Assembly (NCBI GenBank): GCA_003993805.1
Contig: RSEF01000001.1
Span: 97,557,551 to 97,621,550 of the forward strand
DNA from: Himantopus leucocephalus
Taxonomy: Eukaryota; Chordata; Aves; Charadriiformes; Recurvirostridae
DNA length: 64,000 bases
Reading direction: 5' to 3'
Made by a program: the position numbers and the translations under genes. The notes below the pieces were generated by a model. The model made no database searches. It saw nothing but the letters and a program-made list of their open reading frames with translations, and had not been told where the DNA came from. Below are positions 49,801 to 61,100 of the stretch, piece by piece; position 1 is the first letter of the stretch; every line of letters starts with the position of its first letter.

Positions 49801-49879
49801 CTGTTTTTACAGGTCTTGTACTCTACTTTAAGAATTGGTTTACAAGATTCAGGTTTTTTTCCATCTCTTTGAATTTTTC
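49801..49879 (-). CDS. STXBP5L: STXBP5L exon e3
   Basis: This 79-nt exon encodes KIQRDGKKPESCKPILKVEY followed by KTCKN, in phase 2 in and 2 out. It leads into the strand that begins the L(2)GL-family region. The acceptor is tccttag|gaaaa and the donor is aacag|gtatgt. The split AG+T makes Ser before the EPFVIFSGG of e4. It lies only 200 bp upstream of e4, the shortest intron in the window. Confidence 0.94.
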
Positions 49880-51454
49880 CTAAGGAAAGAAAGAAGATTA
49901 AAACTGTATTAAAACATCATAATAATAGAACTATCAAACTAAAACATACACACTGAAGCAATTGTATAAGCAGTAAAAGAATGGAACTTTAAAGCTACAG
50001 AAGAGGATGAGTATTATCTCCCATTTCTGCAAAAAATGCATTTGTCTAAAGTAATTACATTTGTTAAGGCTTTATGTTTTGACTGCCACATCAATCTAAA
50101 GGACCATAGACTGCACTCTGAAGACATCTAAAACCCATGCAGATTACTGAGAAGGATGATATTTAACTAATAATTAATGAATCTGACCAAATATATACCT
50201 TTTTTTGAACACATTATGACCATAAACAGATTAATTTTTTCCTACGTTATTCTTAGATTGACTCAATTCCTTTTGTTGGCAAAATGTTACATGCTCTGCA
50301 GTGTAACGAGTTGAGCGATAAATTTAAGTGAAGCGTACAATTGAAATTCATGGGTTCTTGGTTAATTATGGTTCAGTACTTTCTTTCAGTCAGAGAAAAA
50401 TCACTCGTAAACTGAAAAATAGCAATTTTGGTTTTGTTACTTTGGAAAGCCTATGCTTGCTTTCAACAACAACTTGATTGGAGGATACAGTGCAGATGAA
50501 GCCAGACTGTTCTCAGAGGTCCACAGTGACATGACAGAAGGCAAAGGACCCAAGTTGTGACGTGGGAAATTATGGTTAGACATTAGCAAAAGAAATTGTA
50601 CAATGAGAGTCAGCAAATACTGGAAGACGTTGCCCAGAGAGTTTGTTCAATTTGTTGTTGGAAGCGTTCAAGTGTCCGGTGTCAATTCGACACTTCCCTG
50701 AAATAACTGATCTAATCAGGCCTGTTGTGACCTGGGAGTTAGACTAGATGACCTCTGAGAGGTCCCTGCCAACATAAAGTACAATTCTATGACTAAAAAT
50801 GATAAAATAAAAGGAATTAGAAAATTTAAGCAAATACTAAAACTTTTCTGGGGTACATAGATCTTGCCTTCCCTTTCTTCCTCCTTCTCCACCCAGTCAG
50901 GCTTCTTGGTAATGTATTGATTTGCAATAGAGTTAATACCTTTTAACCTCATATATAGGAAGCAATGGCACATAAAGTCCCAGCTATAAAAGATACAGCC
51001 ATTTCATAATATGGTTCCTTTGAATTCTTCATAGCAGTGACTTGGGAAGCCTCTATAAGAAGCAACATAGTGCCTTGTACAAAATGTATTACTTGTGAAA
51101 ATTGCACGTACGAGCATGTAAGTACAAAATATAGAAGAACAAAATATGAAAATCCCATAGTCTGAGGGTGTCAAAGACTAGCAGTAGACTATTAAGATGA
51201 ATTGGATAAAAGAAGACATTAGAGCAATATTACCCAGTAAGAGGTATTTATGACACCAATTAAAAAAAAGTTTGATTAAAATTGCTCTCCTTTTTTTATA
51301 ATATTTTGCAGCTACTTTGCAGATTAAAATATTTATGCAAGAAGCAACTCTGGATCTGGGCTACAATAAAAAATGAAACAAACATAGATATTAGCAAACA
51401 GCATGGAGGATATTGTATTGTTTCTTAGTTGCACATTTTAACTATCAAAATTAC
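49880..51454. other. STXBP5L: Intron between e2 and e3
   Basis: About 1.6 kb. It contains an old CR1 3' end at about 50462-50793. The remainder is unremarkable. Confidence 0.75.
50462..50793 (+). mobile_element. Old, diverged CR1 LINE 3' end
   Basis: It keeps the CR1 3' block order: agccagactgttctcagagg, then ggaaattatggttagacatt, ttgcccagagagtttgt, and agactagatgacctctgaga with ggtccctgccaac. It ends in a single remnant attctatga. Many substitutions and small gaps make it much older than the copy at 26031. Confidence 0.85.
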
Positions 51455-51578
51455 CATGCGGAATTGTGGTCTGGAATGGTCTGTTAGGACTCTTCAGATT
51501 CCATAAGGTCAAGCTGCCATCAGAGTGACTGCACATGAACTGTTTCCCTTCATGATGCCAAGCAACAGAATGAATAGC
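51455..51578 (-). CDS. STXBP5L: STXBP5L exon e2 (WD40 blade)
   Basis: This 124-nt exon starts in phase 0 and ends with one base of a split codon. It encodes AIHSVAWHHEGKQFMCSHSD, then a stretch ending SLTLWNLKSPNRPFQTTIPH. The His-Ser-Asp-Gly turn and Leu-Thr-Leu-Trp-Asn end are a WD40 blade. The acceptor is tctgtag|gct and the donor is catg|gtaatt. The last g joins ga from e3 to make Gly, giving the family sequence PHGKIQRDGKKPE across the junction. Confidence 0.95.
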
Positions 51579-51794
51579 CTACAGAAATTAAAGAAGAACT
51601 TGAGACTGAAGTGGAATACAGTGTTTACACTAATGATATTTTAATGTATGACTTTGGATTATATTAATCTAATGGCACATCAACAGTTGAATGCTTCTTG
51701 TTTGTCTAAAGTCCATAACCAGCACTTTTTAGTAACCAATGGCTGTAATCTACTGCTAGTCAAGCAAAACAATTCATTAAAAATGCTAACATAA

Positions 51795-51965
51795 CACAAG
51801 AACATAAGAAAACCTGTACTGAATCAGACCAAAATTGAAGGAACGCTAGAAGTATAAGAACAAGGGACATAGAGTGCAATTGTAATATGTCTGATAGCTC
51901 TCCTTAGAAGTGTTTCATCTGGCAAACATACAGGGAATTCTGTGTGACAATTTGACAGGTAACAT
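51795..51965 (+). mobile_element. Possible ancient amniote CR1-like fragment
   Basis: The words cacaagaacataagaaaacc and actgaatcagacca resemble the start of an old repeat common in turtles and crocodiles. Later, atctggcaaacatacaggga fits loosely. Recognition is from memory and weak. Confidence 0.3.
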
Positions 51966-53899
51966 ACAATACATGCAGTCTTCCCCAGAGGACTATTTAG
52001 GAAAAGTTCTTGAATCATTTTTCCCTCCATATACTTAACTTTCAGAGCAAGTACATAGAAATCTGAGATGTTTAATATAAAAGCAAGACCACTAAAAAGA
52101 CCAGGATTGTTTCTTTGATATAGGAAATTAACAAAACAATGATATAAGATACTTTTGGAACAGATAGTGCTTCAGAGAAGAGGAATATCGCACTCCTATG
52201 TACACAATGCAAGCATCACATGATGAATGTTACTTAGGCCAAAAAGCAACATTTAATTAACAGAACATTCTTAGTATTTCATGCGTAATTAGTGGAACTG
52301 ACTGAAAATATCCATAACAGGCTGAAAGGATTATGGTGTAAGTCCTTCCTTTCCACAGGTATGTGCTGGAAACTAACAAAAGCCATTTTCTGACAAAACA
52401 AAGTATTGTTTCATTGTATACCACAGTTTCTCACACTTCCCTCAGAAGCACAAACTCACAGAATTTTCCCTTGAATCCATTTCCATTCCAGAAATGTTAG
52501 CTGCCAAATAGCAAAAAACACAATATGTTTTTATGTAAATGTATATACAAGAGACCTATTTTTGAATGCAGTTTAATAAATTTCAATTTTTGCAACCCAG
52601 GACATGTGCTTTCAATTGCATATGGCCATTTACCTGATTTACGCACTTTAAAATCGTGCCTGGGTATTCATAAGTCAGCATTGGAGTTGTCCATATCAAT
52701 TTTGCTTAAGCTGACAAGAAATAAACCTAAGTGCTACTGGTCATTATTCAAAACTCCCTGTTGGTCTCCCTCTTTTAATAAGTATCTTGATTGTTATGGT
52801 TGGTAATGGCTCATGGTCTGGAGAGAATATCAGAAGAACCAATGAAAAGGCTGTGACTCTTTCCCAAAACTTTACTCGGCTGAGGCTGGACAGCATAGAC
52901 ACAAATGAGCCTTTGTATTAAGGTGACTCAGATGTTTTAACAGGAATCTGACATGGTTTGTATATGAATGCTTTGCTAATGCACTAGTAAGCTAGTCATG
53001 CCAATAACGACTCAACAAACAGAGCTGAACAAAGTGAACGCTAGATATTTATCTTCAAATGACGAGTGTCACTCAAACTTCTACCTGCCAGAGGGAGGTT
53101 GGCACACAATTCCTCTTAAAGACCCGTACGATACCAAACTATAACCAAAGCAACAAAAGATAACACTGAAAGATGGTTCATACAGAGTCCGACGCCATTT
53201 CCCTCAGGTAGTGAGAACCTTAGATCTGTGGGGAGCGCTGCTTCACTTACACTGAAGGCATGTCTATCCTTGTGCATATAATTCTGACATGAGCTCATTC
53301 ATGCTTGCTATCATGCCAAATTTGAATCTGCTTTTGATGTGTTGTCACACAGAGAAACATTTCACATGGTTACAGTCGCTAACTGTGTCTGAGCAGGAGC
53401 TAGCAACTAGCAGCTGAAAATTGTACCAAGCTGCTTGTTAAACTGCCTCTCAGCTGCTAGGTGCCACCTGCCAGCATAAACCTCCTGTTGAGTGGAGCTG
53501 AGGAGGAATGCTCTTGTCACAGACAGTTGGCATAGCAGCAACTCAAACTTACCTGTTAGACTTTGCCCCAAAATGGGCAAGAAATACTTAGAATTGCTTT
53601 TGAAGGTCTCAGCTATGAGTCAGGACTAATACTGAAAGGTGGTACTGAACAAGTCCCTAAATTTCTCTCTGCTAGAATATCTAGCATTCTGATCCACTTC
53701 TTTAGCATCCACACACAAAAAAAAGGAGCAGTTATTTGCTTAGAACAGGAGTCCATCACGGTTGGTGACTCATGTGAATGTTCACACAGTGTATGTACAT
53801 AAAGCATATCACTCCAGATGGGGTATGTTTCTCCTTCTGCAATCCCCACAGTGGTTGCATACATATTCCATCTTCTCTCATACTCAGCATGTACTAAAA

Positions 53900-56600
53900 T
53901 TAAGCATGCCCAACACCTTTTCAGTTCCTTCCCAGCCACAAACCTCCTCCACTGGAACTCATGGGGACTCTAGGACGACTTTTAATCATATTTTGAACAA
54001 GCACCATACTCATCTCCTCCTATTGCTTGAATCTTACCATTACAGACCATTACAGAAAGCGCCACATCAGATTTGATACTTCCATAATGGCATAGTGCTT
54101 GATAAAAGCAGGGAGATGTCATTTGGCAAATGTCTCTGTGAACTCTGCAGCTTCATTTTGGAGATATGTTCTAATGAAAGATGGTGACTGTGCTTCAGGA
54201 AGCTCTGAACATGCATTGACACAACCTGTCAAACTTTCGAATAGTCTGCATATGAAGACGGCTGGGTTTTTTGGGTCTGCCAACTATCAACAATAACTTG
54301 TGAATCCTTTGAAGTATCTGGCTTGTTTGTGTGCTCTCTTTTTATAAATATCGATGGAAATAAACTTTTGAAGGAATTTATAAAAAGCCTTGCAAAGTCT
54401 TTTATAAAGGGCATCATATAGGACCATTGATTGAAAGGGCCTGACTATCTCATACATATCACCACTGAGAAGATGACAATCATCATCATACGAAAAAACA
54501 ATTTTGCAGCTGACATCTTGAAGAGCAGACACAAGATTCTTTAGCAGCTGGTTCAAGCCCCATGCTGGCACCATGTGTTTCACAAGCAAGAACATTTTAG
54601 TCTCTTGAGAAGCTTTGACACAGCGGAGAAGAATACAGAGAAACTCCTTGTGTCAGGAGTTGATGAACTGAGGCAGCCTCTAACTGGTCATCAGCAGGGC
54701 TAAAAGAGAGACAGGACTACTTTTAGCTCCTGTGAGTAAACCATAAGTATCAGGGAGAAGCTTTAAAGGGAAGATACAGGCTGACAAGAACACCAAGCAG
54801 AGAAGTTCCAGATAATGCAACTTGTACAGCTTTTTCTATCCTTCATGAGAACCTCTCTCATTTGAAATGAGCAGACATGTTTTATCTATGAAAGGTTCCC
54901 AGTCTTCAAGACATGAAGTATAGCATGACAAAGATGGAGTAAGGAATGCAGCTGTAAATGCTGCAATTGCAGGTCTGTGAACAGGGGGCAGAGTCTTCAG
55001 CTCCACCACTTAGAAGCTATTGGGTTTTCTCAGTGAGCTGTTTATTCTAGGAACAATGTGTCCATGACATCAATCTGGACGGCAAGGAAAACAAAAGGGC
55101 ATACTTCTGCAAGTATTGGACAGATCCTGGTAATATTGTAGGAAACAACTCACCTCCCTGTCATAACATTACACATATTTTGAGGAGATGTCTGCAACAT
55201 GTATCTCATATGCATGTCTGCAAGCCTCATGTGATGTAAAGCATCACAGTGGTATGACAATACCACGCAGCCTAGAAAGGATAGGCAATATTTCACAGTG
55301 ATGATGTCTTAGTGAACTGATAACTGTTATCTCTTGATGATCCTTTTGTCAGATAGCTGTTCAAGTGTGCAAATAAAGAGGACCTATTCCATCTGAGCTG
55401 AGTGTCCACTACTTCTAAGACCTCAATTAAAAAACAGTACTCAACATTGTGAAAAAATTGAATGGAAGAGACCTTTTAATAATAGTTCTCAGTGACAATG
55501 GAACGAAAACATTTCTTGTGGCTGTATGAAAGGAAATATCTTTAAATTCATGAGATATTAAACTATTCCTCTCTGTAACAATTGAACGTGAGCAGATACA
55601 GTCTCCATCTTGAACTTAAAAGAGAAGAATATTTGGAGTGGTAGATAGACAATCAGTTACCCACCCTGTTTCCTCTTCTGTATAAAAAAATATCTGCGGT
55701 TAACTTCTCACTCTCATGTTGCACAGTGACAGGTTCTACAGATATGAACAACAACAGAGAGCCTCCTTCTCAACAGCTGGTCTTGTGAGACTGAAATCCA
55801 ATGCTGCCAACAGTAACACAGGAGAAATCCCGTTGAGGTTTGATCCTGTGAAAGGATGAGTATTCGGATGGAGTCTTGAGGGTGCTGACATTTATTTTGA
55901 GTGACATTACCAAGCTGGACAGCTATATGAAGAAGATTACAGAGAAAAAAGAACTTGCCTTGGTGATGAACACTCAACAGTCCATCAAAGACAAGAAAAT
56001 AAGCTGTTTGTCACACTACTACATACGTAGTGCCCCTTAATGGAGAAGCCTGGTGCCAGGGGATTTTTTGCTACTAAACAGAAGTATCTGCTTCACTGAT
56101 AAGCCAGAAAAGATTGTGCCATCCGATGATCCTTAAAGATGCCAGAAGAGGAAGTGGTCCAGTTAGATGAGATTTCCAGTTCTTTCACCATCAAAGAGGG
56201 TGACTACATTAGTTTCAAAACTGGTGCTAAAAAAATGAGGCTGGATTAATTTCATTCAGACCCCATTCAAAGAGGCACTTTGGTATTCAATGAAGATACA
56301 GAACATTTACGGCAATTTATCTGATTTTTCTAGAGATACCCTGCAGTTGTGACTGGCTGGCTCAGCGCCAGAACATTGGTCAGACATCACGGGGCACAGA
56401 AACCTTGCATCAGTCCAGATAGAATGGTGAAGGGGAGCAGGAATGCTTTCTGGACTGTGATCTTTGTGACCAATCTGTAAGAAGAGGCATTGGTTTGAAA
56501 ACTTGGGTTGGTGCCAAATACCAAGTGGCACACGGTGAACTAATCATTTGTGAATCATGAAAGCTACACAACCCAGGATTTGAAGAGGAACCCTTTTTAG
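53900..56600. other. Unrecognised stretch with broken coding-like frames
   Basis: Short runs without stops appear on both strands, for example plus-strand ITKLDSYMKKITEKKELALV near 55.9 kb and minus-strand frames of 102 codons (54287-54595) and 87 codons (55714-55977). They look more protein-like than neighbouring intron but are broken every 30-100 codons. I cannot name a parent gene or transposon. It could be a decayed retrocopy, an old repeat or chance. Confidence 0.25.
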
Positions 56601-56827
56601 GGGCTCCCTAAGGGAATCCTAGCGTATCTGGAACATTATCAGTTTGGAGCCTGGAAGTCTGGAATAAAGTACAATGGCTAGTCACACAACCCTTTTAAAG
56701 ACAAGAAAAATCTTGCAACTATTTCAGCAGATGATAGCAAGCCATCACAAGCTGCATGAAGTGGATTAATGACACAGCAAGTAACCACGGAGGTGGAAAG
56801 CACATGACTAATAAAAAGGTCAAAAAA

Positions 56828-56957
56828 AATTCCTGAGGACAGTACAGAAAAATGTGGAACAACTAAATTGTATGAAAAATTTTCAACACCCAAATTCCTG
56901 AGGACAGTACAGAAAAATGCGGAACAACTAAATTGTATGAAAAATTTTCAACACCCA
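56828..56957. repeat. 65-bp tandem duplication
   Basis: Two adjacent 65-bp copies (56828-56892 and 56893-56957) differ at one base (aatgtgg versus aatgcgg). Both run from aattcctgaggacagtac to caacaccca. Confidence 0.92.
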
Positions 56958-58113
56958 ACTGCTCTGTCTCAACATGCAAAAAAATAAAATAAAATAATGG
57001 AAGCAATTATGAAGATCCTGGTTTACGTAGTCTCATTCTGAGCACAAGAGAGGATGGTGAGTGAACAGACCCTCCCCAGGAGACCCGTAAAAGGAAAAAG
57101 TTGTCCAGCCTTAAGTAACAGAACAGGTGCAATTTCACAAATGCATGCACAGGCAGACTGTCACTTAGAGACAATTTAGTGGGCATATCTTGAGGCTTAG
57201 GTTCTGGCCTGTTTAAACTCTGAATTACCCTGTCCTTTAGAACATTTGCTATGTAGATGCTCAGAATCTTAACCTTAAAGCTCAGTGTAGAGTTAATGAG
57301 TCTGTGAAAACAGACCTGAAAGAGTGCAGCATTCAGATATACTGAAATTACTTTTTAGAGTGAAAATAAATGTGTATGCTCCTTACATGTAACAAGGTGG
57401 CAAGACAAAAAAGGAAATGAAACCACAGGAAATGGAACCACAGGAAACCAGTTACTGTCTGGATCACTTTAAAGTAAATGTCCTTTTCTACCTTCAGTTG
57501 TAGTTGCATTCACATTCATTCATGGTGAACTTCTTATTTCCTAGGGCTACTACTAAAATCATAATAACTAGGAATATATATATTTTTGAAACAGCCTGTT
57601 TCTTGATACAAGAACTGCGTCTCCTTTTTATATAATCTGCTTACAAACGGCAAGAGAATTGTCTGATAAAGCTATGAGAATACAATTTTGAAAATCTTTC
57701 AATCAGATCTTGAGTATGAGCTAATATCAATGGCCCTACAAAATAATTTGTCTTTCATTCTACTTAATGTTCTAGTAATACTCAGTAAAGATAATTATAT
57801 AATTCCCAATGTAGCTATATCTCAGGTCATCTCATTACTACACCCTGTTCAACTGAGGATCCCTACACAAGCTGATGAACTTTTCATAATCAAGGGGAAG
57901 AAACTCAGTGTTGTAGTATACTCACAGGAGCCTAATGCATTAGACCTACAGAGTTCAGGTTTTGATTTCAATTGTCAATAACTTGTTCAAATGCATAGTA
58001 TAAACAGTATTTCCAGAACAAGCAATGCCTTAAAATAAATCTCCATCTGCTTGATAAAGACAAATGACAAACTGCTGAATAACAGTTTTTCTGAATTAAT
58101 GGAAACTGCTTAC

Positions 58114-58197
58114 CTCATCATAATAAGCTCTCAGATCAGCTCTTTTAGATCGTAAGTCCCAGAGTACTACAGTCCCATTTTCATAGCCTATCAATAG
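58114..58197 (-). CDS. STXBP5L: STXBP5L exon e1 (WD40 blade, N-terminal propeller)
   Basis: This 84-nt exon encodes 28 codons in phase 0 at both ends. The peptide begins LLIGYENGTVVLWDLRSK and ends LRAYYDE. It has a classic WD40 strand pattern, with a Gly-Tyr-Glu-Asn turn and a terminal Val-Leu-Trp-Asp. The acceptor follows a tract reading ctcctccag, and the donor is gag|gtaagc. It joins directly to AIHSVAWHHEGKQF of e2. The preceding coding exon was not found between here and the right edge. Confidence 0.93.
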
Positions 58198-61100
58198 CTG
58201 GAGGAGGGAAACACACAGTTATACCTTCAGATTCAAAAGATATATACAAATATTGAAGAACTTCATGGTCTTAAGAGATTTTTAAAAAATAAATAAGTGC
58301 TATAAAAAGAAATGCAAGCTGATGTGCAAGATTGTAGTTTGCTCTACACGTAATACCCAGCTTTCAAATTATCTTTCAGTATAAATTACTTCTCATTACA
58401 GACAATTTAAGTTTTAACATGGAAGAAAAAATGTGCTTTATACTCCTTTTATTTTCTTTGTTTGTATTTTTCTGCAAGATTATGTGCCTCGACAGTCTTC
58501 ACAATTGTGTATCTGCTGAGAAAATAAGACCCTAGCATATTCCTCTCAGCTCTTAGCTTCCTTGCCCCTGGTTAGAGAGAAAACTGCTTGACACCTAAGA
58601 GATCACTTAAATAACTTCAAACCAAAGAGTCACCAGATTAAACTCTCACTCAGCTACATATATTACTTTAATTTTTGCTTTCCAGTGCGTAAACATTTTG
58701 AAGAAATCCTCTTGCAGAGAATAAAGTGCTTGCTTTCCTAGAAATTGAAAATATACATTAGTATGTGAATTTTTACTTCTTCTAGAACTAGCATGTCACA
58801 TCATCATGCACATCTGAGAAATACCAGCAAAGAAGATTTGTTAAAAAGATGACAGAGAAGAAAAATGATGCTCAGGAGAAAAATAAGAATGAACACAATC
58901 CTTTCTCCTTGTCTCTGTTGAAAGTAACTGAGTTATTGATCTGGAACTGTATTGAGTACTCTTCATTTGAACACAATCAATTTCAGATCTCATGGAAGAT
59001 GTGAACCCTGGCCTACTTAAGTGTCCTGGAAATTGCTTCCCATAGAGCCCATCTTCTTAAGAATCTGTCCTGGACATGAAGACTGGGAATGACCAAACTG
59101 ACAGACTCACACATTTCTGCTATGGAATATTTTATACAACTGGCAGTGATAAATGCAGTTGTTCTTTGTCCATGAAGACATGGAATGCAGGCAAGGATTT
59201 ACAGTTTCTATATTAAGAATTTTGAGCAGAAGAATGATGAGTCTATGTCTTAGTCTATGAGACCTTACCAGCATCTTTGCCATCACTCACTTTAGCTTGC
59301 GTAAGTCATAAAAATGAAACTTGGCTGGACTGCTAAACAAAACATCACTTTGTTTCCAAGTTAAATATAATTGATACATCAATACTGATATAAAAGAGTC
59401 TGGGAATACTCTCAGTCTTACTACATATGATTCTTTATATTGCCAGGAGAACGTTCATTACGTGGAGATGTATTACCTAATCTAGGAATGACTTATAGTT
59501 AGTATTTTTAATACCTGAATGTGAACAATACCTGATTACTTAAGAATTCTGCTTCCTGAAAAAAATTCAAACTGTCCTGGAGAAATTCCAGAATATTTAT
59601 CACTTTTGCTGTGGAGAGGTCCATATGGGATTCCGTGGCAGAGTAAATGTGAAAAGACATCCTGTTCAGAAAGCATGCAGCTAACTGGATAGCACTTGTG
59701 TCAGGATGCCATATGGTATCCTAGGATAATAGATTGCCATTGAGAGAGTGAACAAAGAAGTGTCTTACTCAGACTGCTTTTGCTGTTAGTGTAGTGATCT
59801 TAAATGGAAAACAATTGTATATCTAGGAGTTAGTGATCCACATAGCAATTAACCTCAGTAGGTGCAGGTCTGTGCTATGCTATGTTGTGCTGCACATAGC
59901 ACTTGGCTTTCAGGTGTGTGTTGTGCTACACATATTCCTTGGCCACAAGATAAACTTTGCTGTCTAATTGTAAAGAAGCAGCCTGTAGGCAGGTCCCGCT
60001 TGGTAAGGGCAATTACAGCACCTTTGTGACCTTGTCTTTATTTTAATGTAAGGCAGCATGTTCTCATGTGAATATCCTTTTGCTTGACTGTAGAAATTAA
60101 TAGACTAAAAAAAGAGAAAAGTAATCTTTTGAGATCTCTAAAGATGTAAATGTTGGCAAGCCTCTTCACAGAGGGGACCAGCACAGTGTGCTGTGCCCTT
60201 ATTGGACATTCGTCCAATGCTGTGCAACTTGTTGTTCCCACCACCTGAAGGAATGTAGGACTATCTTCTTTTTCTTTTTCGCATTAACTCAAATAAATGG
60301 TATTTTAATCAATATGTTATGGAGCCTGAATGCCTTCCAAACTGTTATCATAACAAGCACTTGCACCAGTACATTACGGCTGCCTACCAAACCAGTTGAG
60401 TTCAGTTCATATCTACCAGTGTTCTTTTCACTTCAGCTTTTGTACAAATAAATTCAGGAAACTGAAGGAGTAGAAAAGCATTTAGCATGTGACCCCCTTT
60501 CATAATAAGCCTTTCTTCCCGGTGAAGCAGGCTTGTCTTTTGATTTTTATCACTCTCTTCTGCAAAGGTATCACGCTCCAGGTAATTACTGAAAGGTTAA
60601 ATACCTCCTATCAGAGACAGCATTTCACCTGATCTATTGCTGAAATGCTTAATGCACAACAGCACCACAGAATTGCAAGATACACAGTGCTGTGATTTCA
60701 GGGAAGAAGTTGAAAGATAAACAGATTTGCTGCATAGCCAGGAATCACTTTCTTTGCTCAGATGGTAGCCATGATGCTAATCTATTAGTACTGTGGTAGG
60801 ACACTGGTCAGAATTCCAATTGAGTGAATGTGATTAGTCTCATTGCCAGTATATTTATGATGCTCTGAACTCTGACCTATCTGAACCATAGGAAACCCAA
60901 ATATTTGCACTACTCTTGGCCATGGTAAGCACTTAAGAGATCTCTAAGACAAGCTCTAGTCTGTAATATTCAATGAGGTAAAAAAGAAAACATCCATAAA
61001 TGCAGCTGAAGGAGAAAACATAGACAAAGAAGAAAAATATGTGTAAAAAGAGTTGAGGAAGTAAAAACCCAAAGATTTCTCTTCAACTTGTGTTTTCTGG

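Larger units (their letters stand above)
51579..58113. other. STXBP5L: Intron between e1 and e2
   Basis: About 6.5 kb. It contains a possible ancient repeat near 51795, the unresolved coding-like stretch at about 53.9-56.6 kb and the 65-bp tandem duplication at 56828. Confidence 0.75.
12613..58197 (-). other. STXBP5L: STXBP5L (tomosyn-2) gene, internal portion with 14 coding exons
   Basis: This is a partial gene. Tomosyns are cytosolic or peripheral-membrane proteins with two WD40 beta-propellers and a C-terminal R-SNARE-like motif. They bind syntaxin/SNAP-25 and restrain vesicle priming in neurons and endocrine cells (family knowledge). Fourteen minus-strand exons were placed by translating conserved blocks and finding flanking AG and GT sites. 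All phases join, giving 526 codons plus 1 nt with no stop. Peptides such as EWPISGGAWNLGAQTYPE, HADGSVKFWDASA and RMPPGYQADLVIQLVWV identify the tomosyn family. PEPEIIPPFPDASSQLP and DNFCMRGLSNFYPDLTKR fit STXBP5L rather than STXBP5, from remembered paralogues. The window covers roughly the second fifth to two thirds of a protein near 1,190 residues. The N-terminus and the SNARE-like tail are outside. Paralogue choice is recall, not a database search. Confidence 0.93.

Noticed and set aside
12613..58197. Assignment to STXBP5 (tomosyn-1) instead of STXBP5L
   Set aside because: The e10 loop and the e12-e14 peptides match what I remember of STXBP5L. STXBP5 has a different loop and different residues in e6 and e9.
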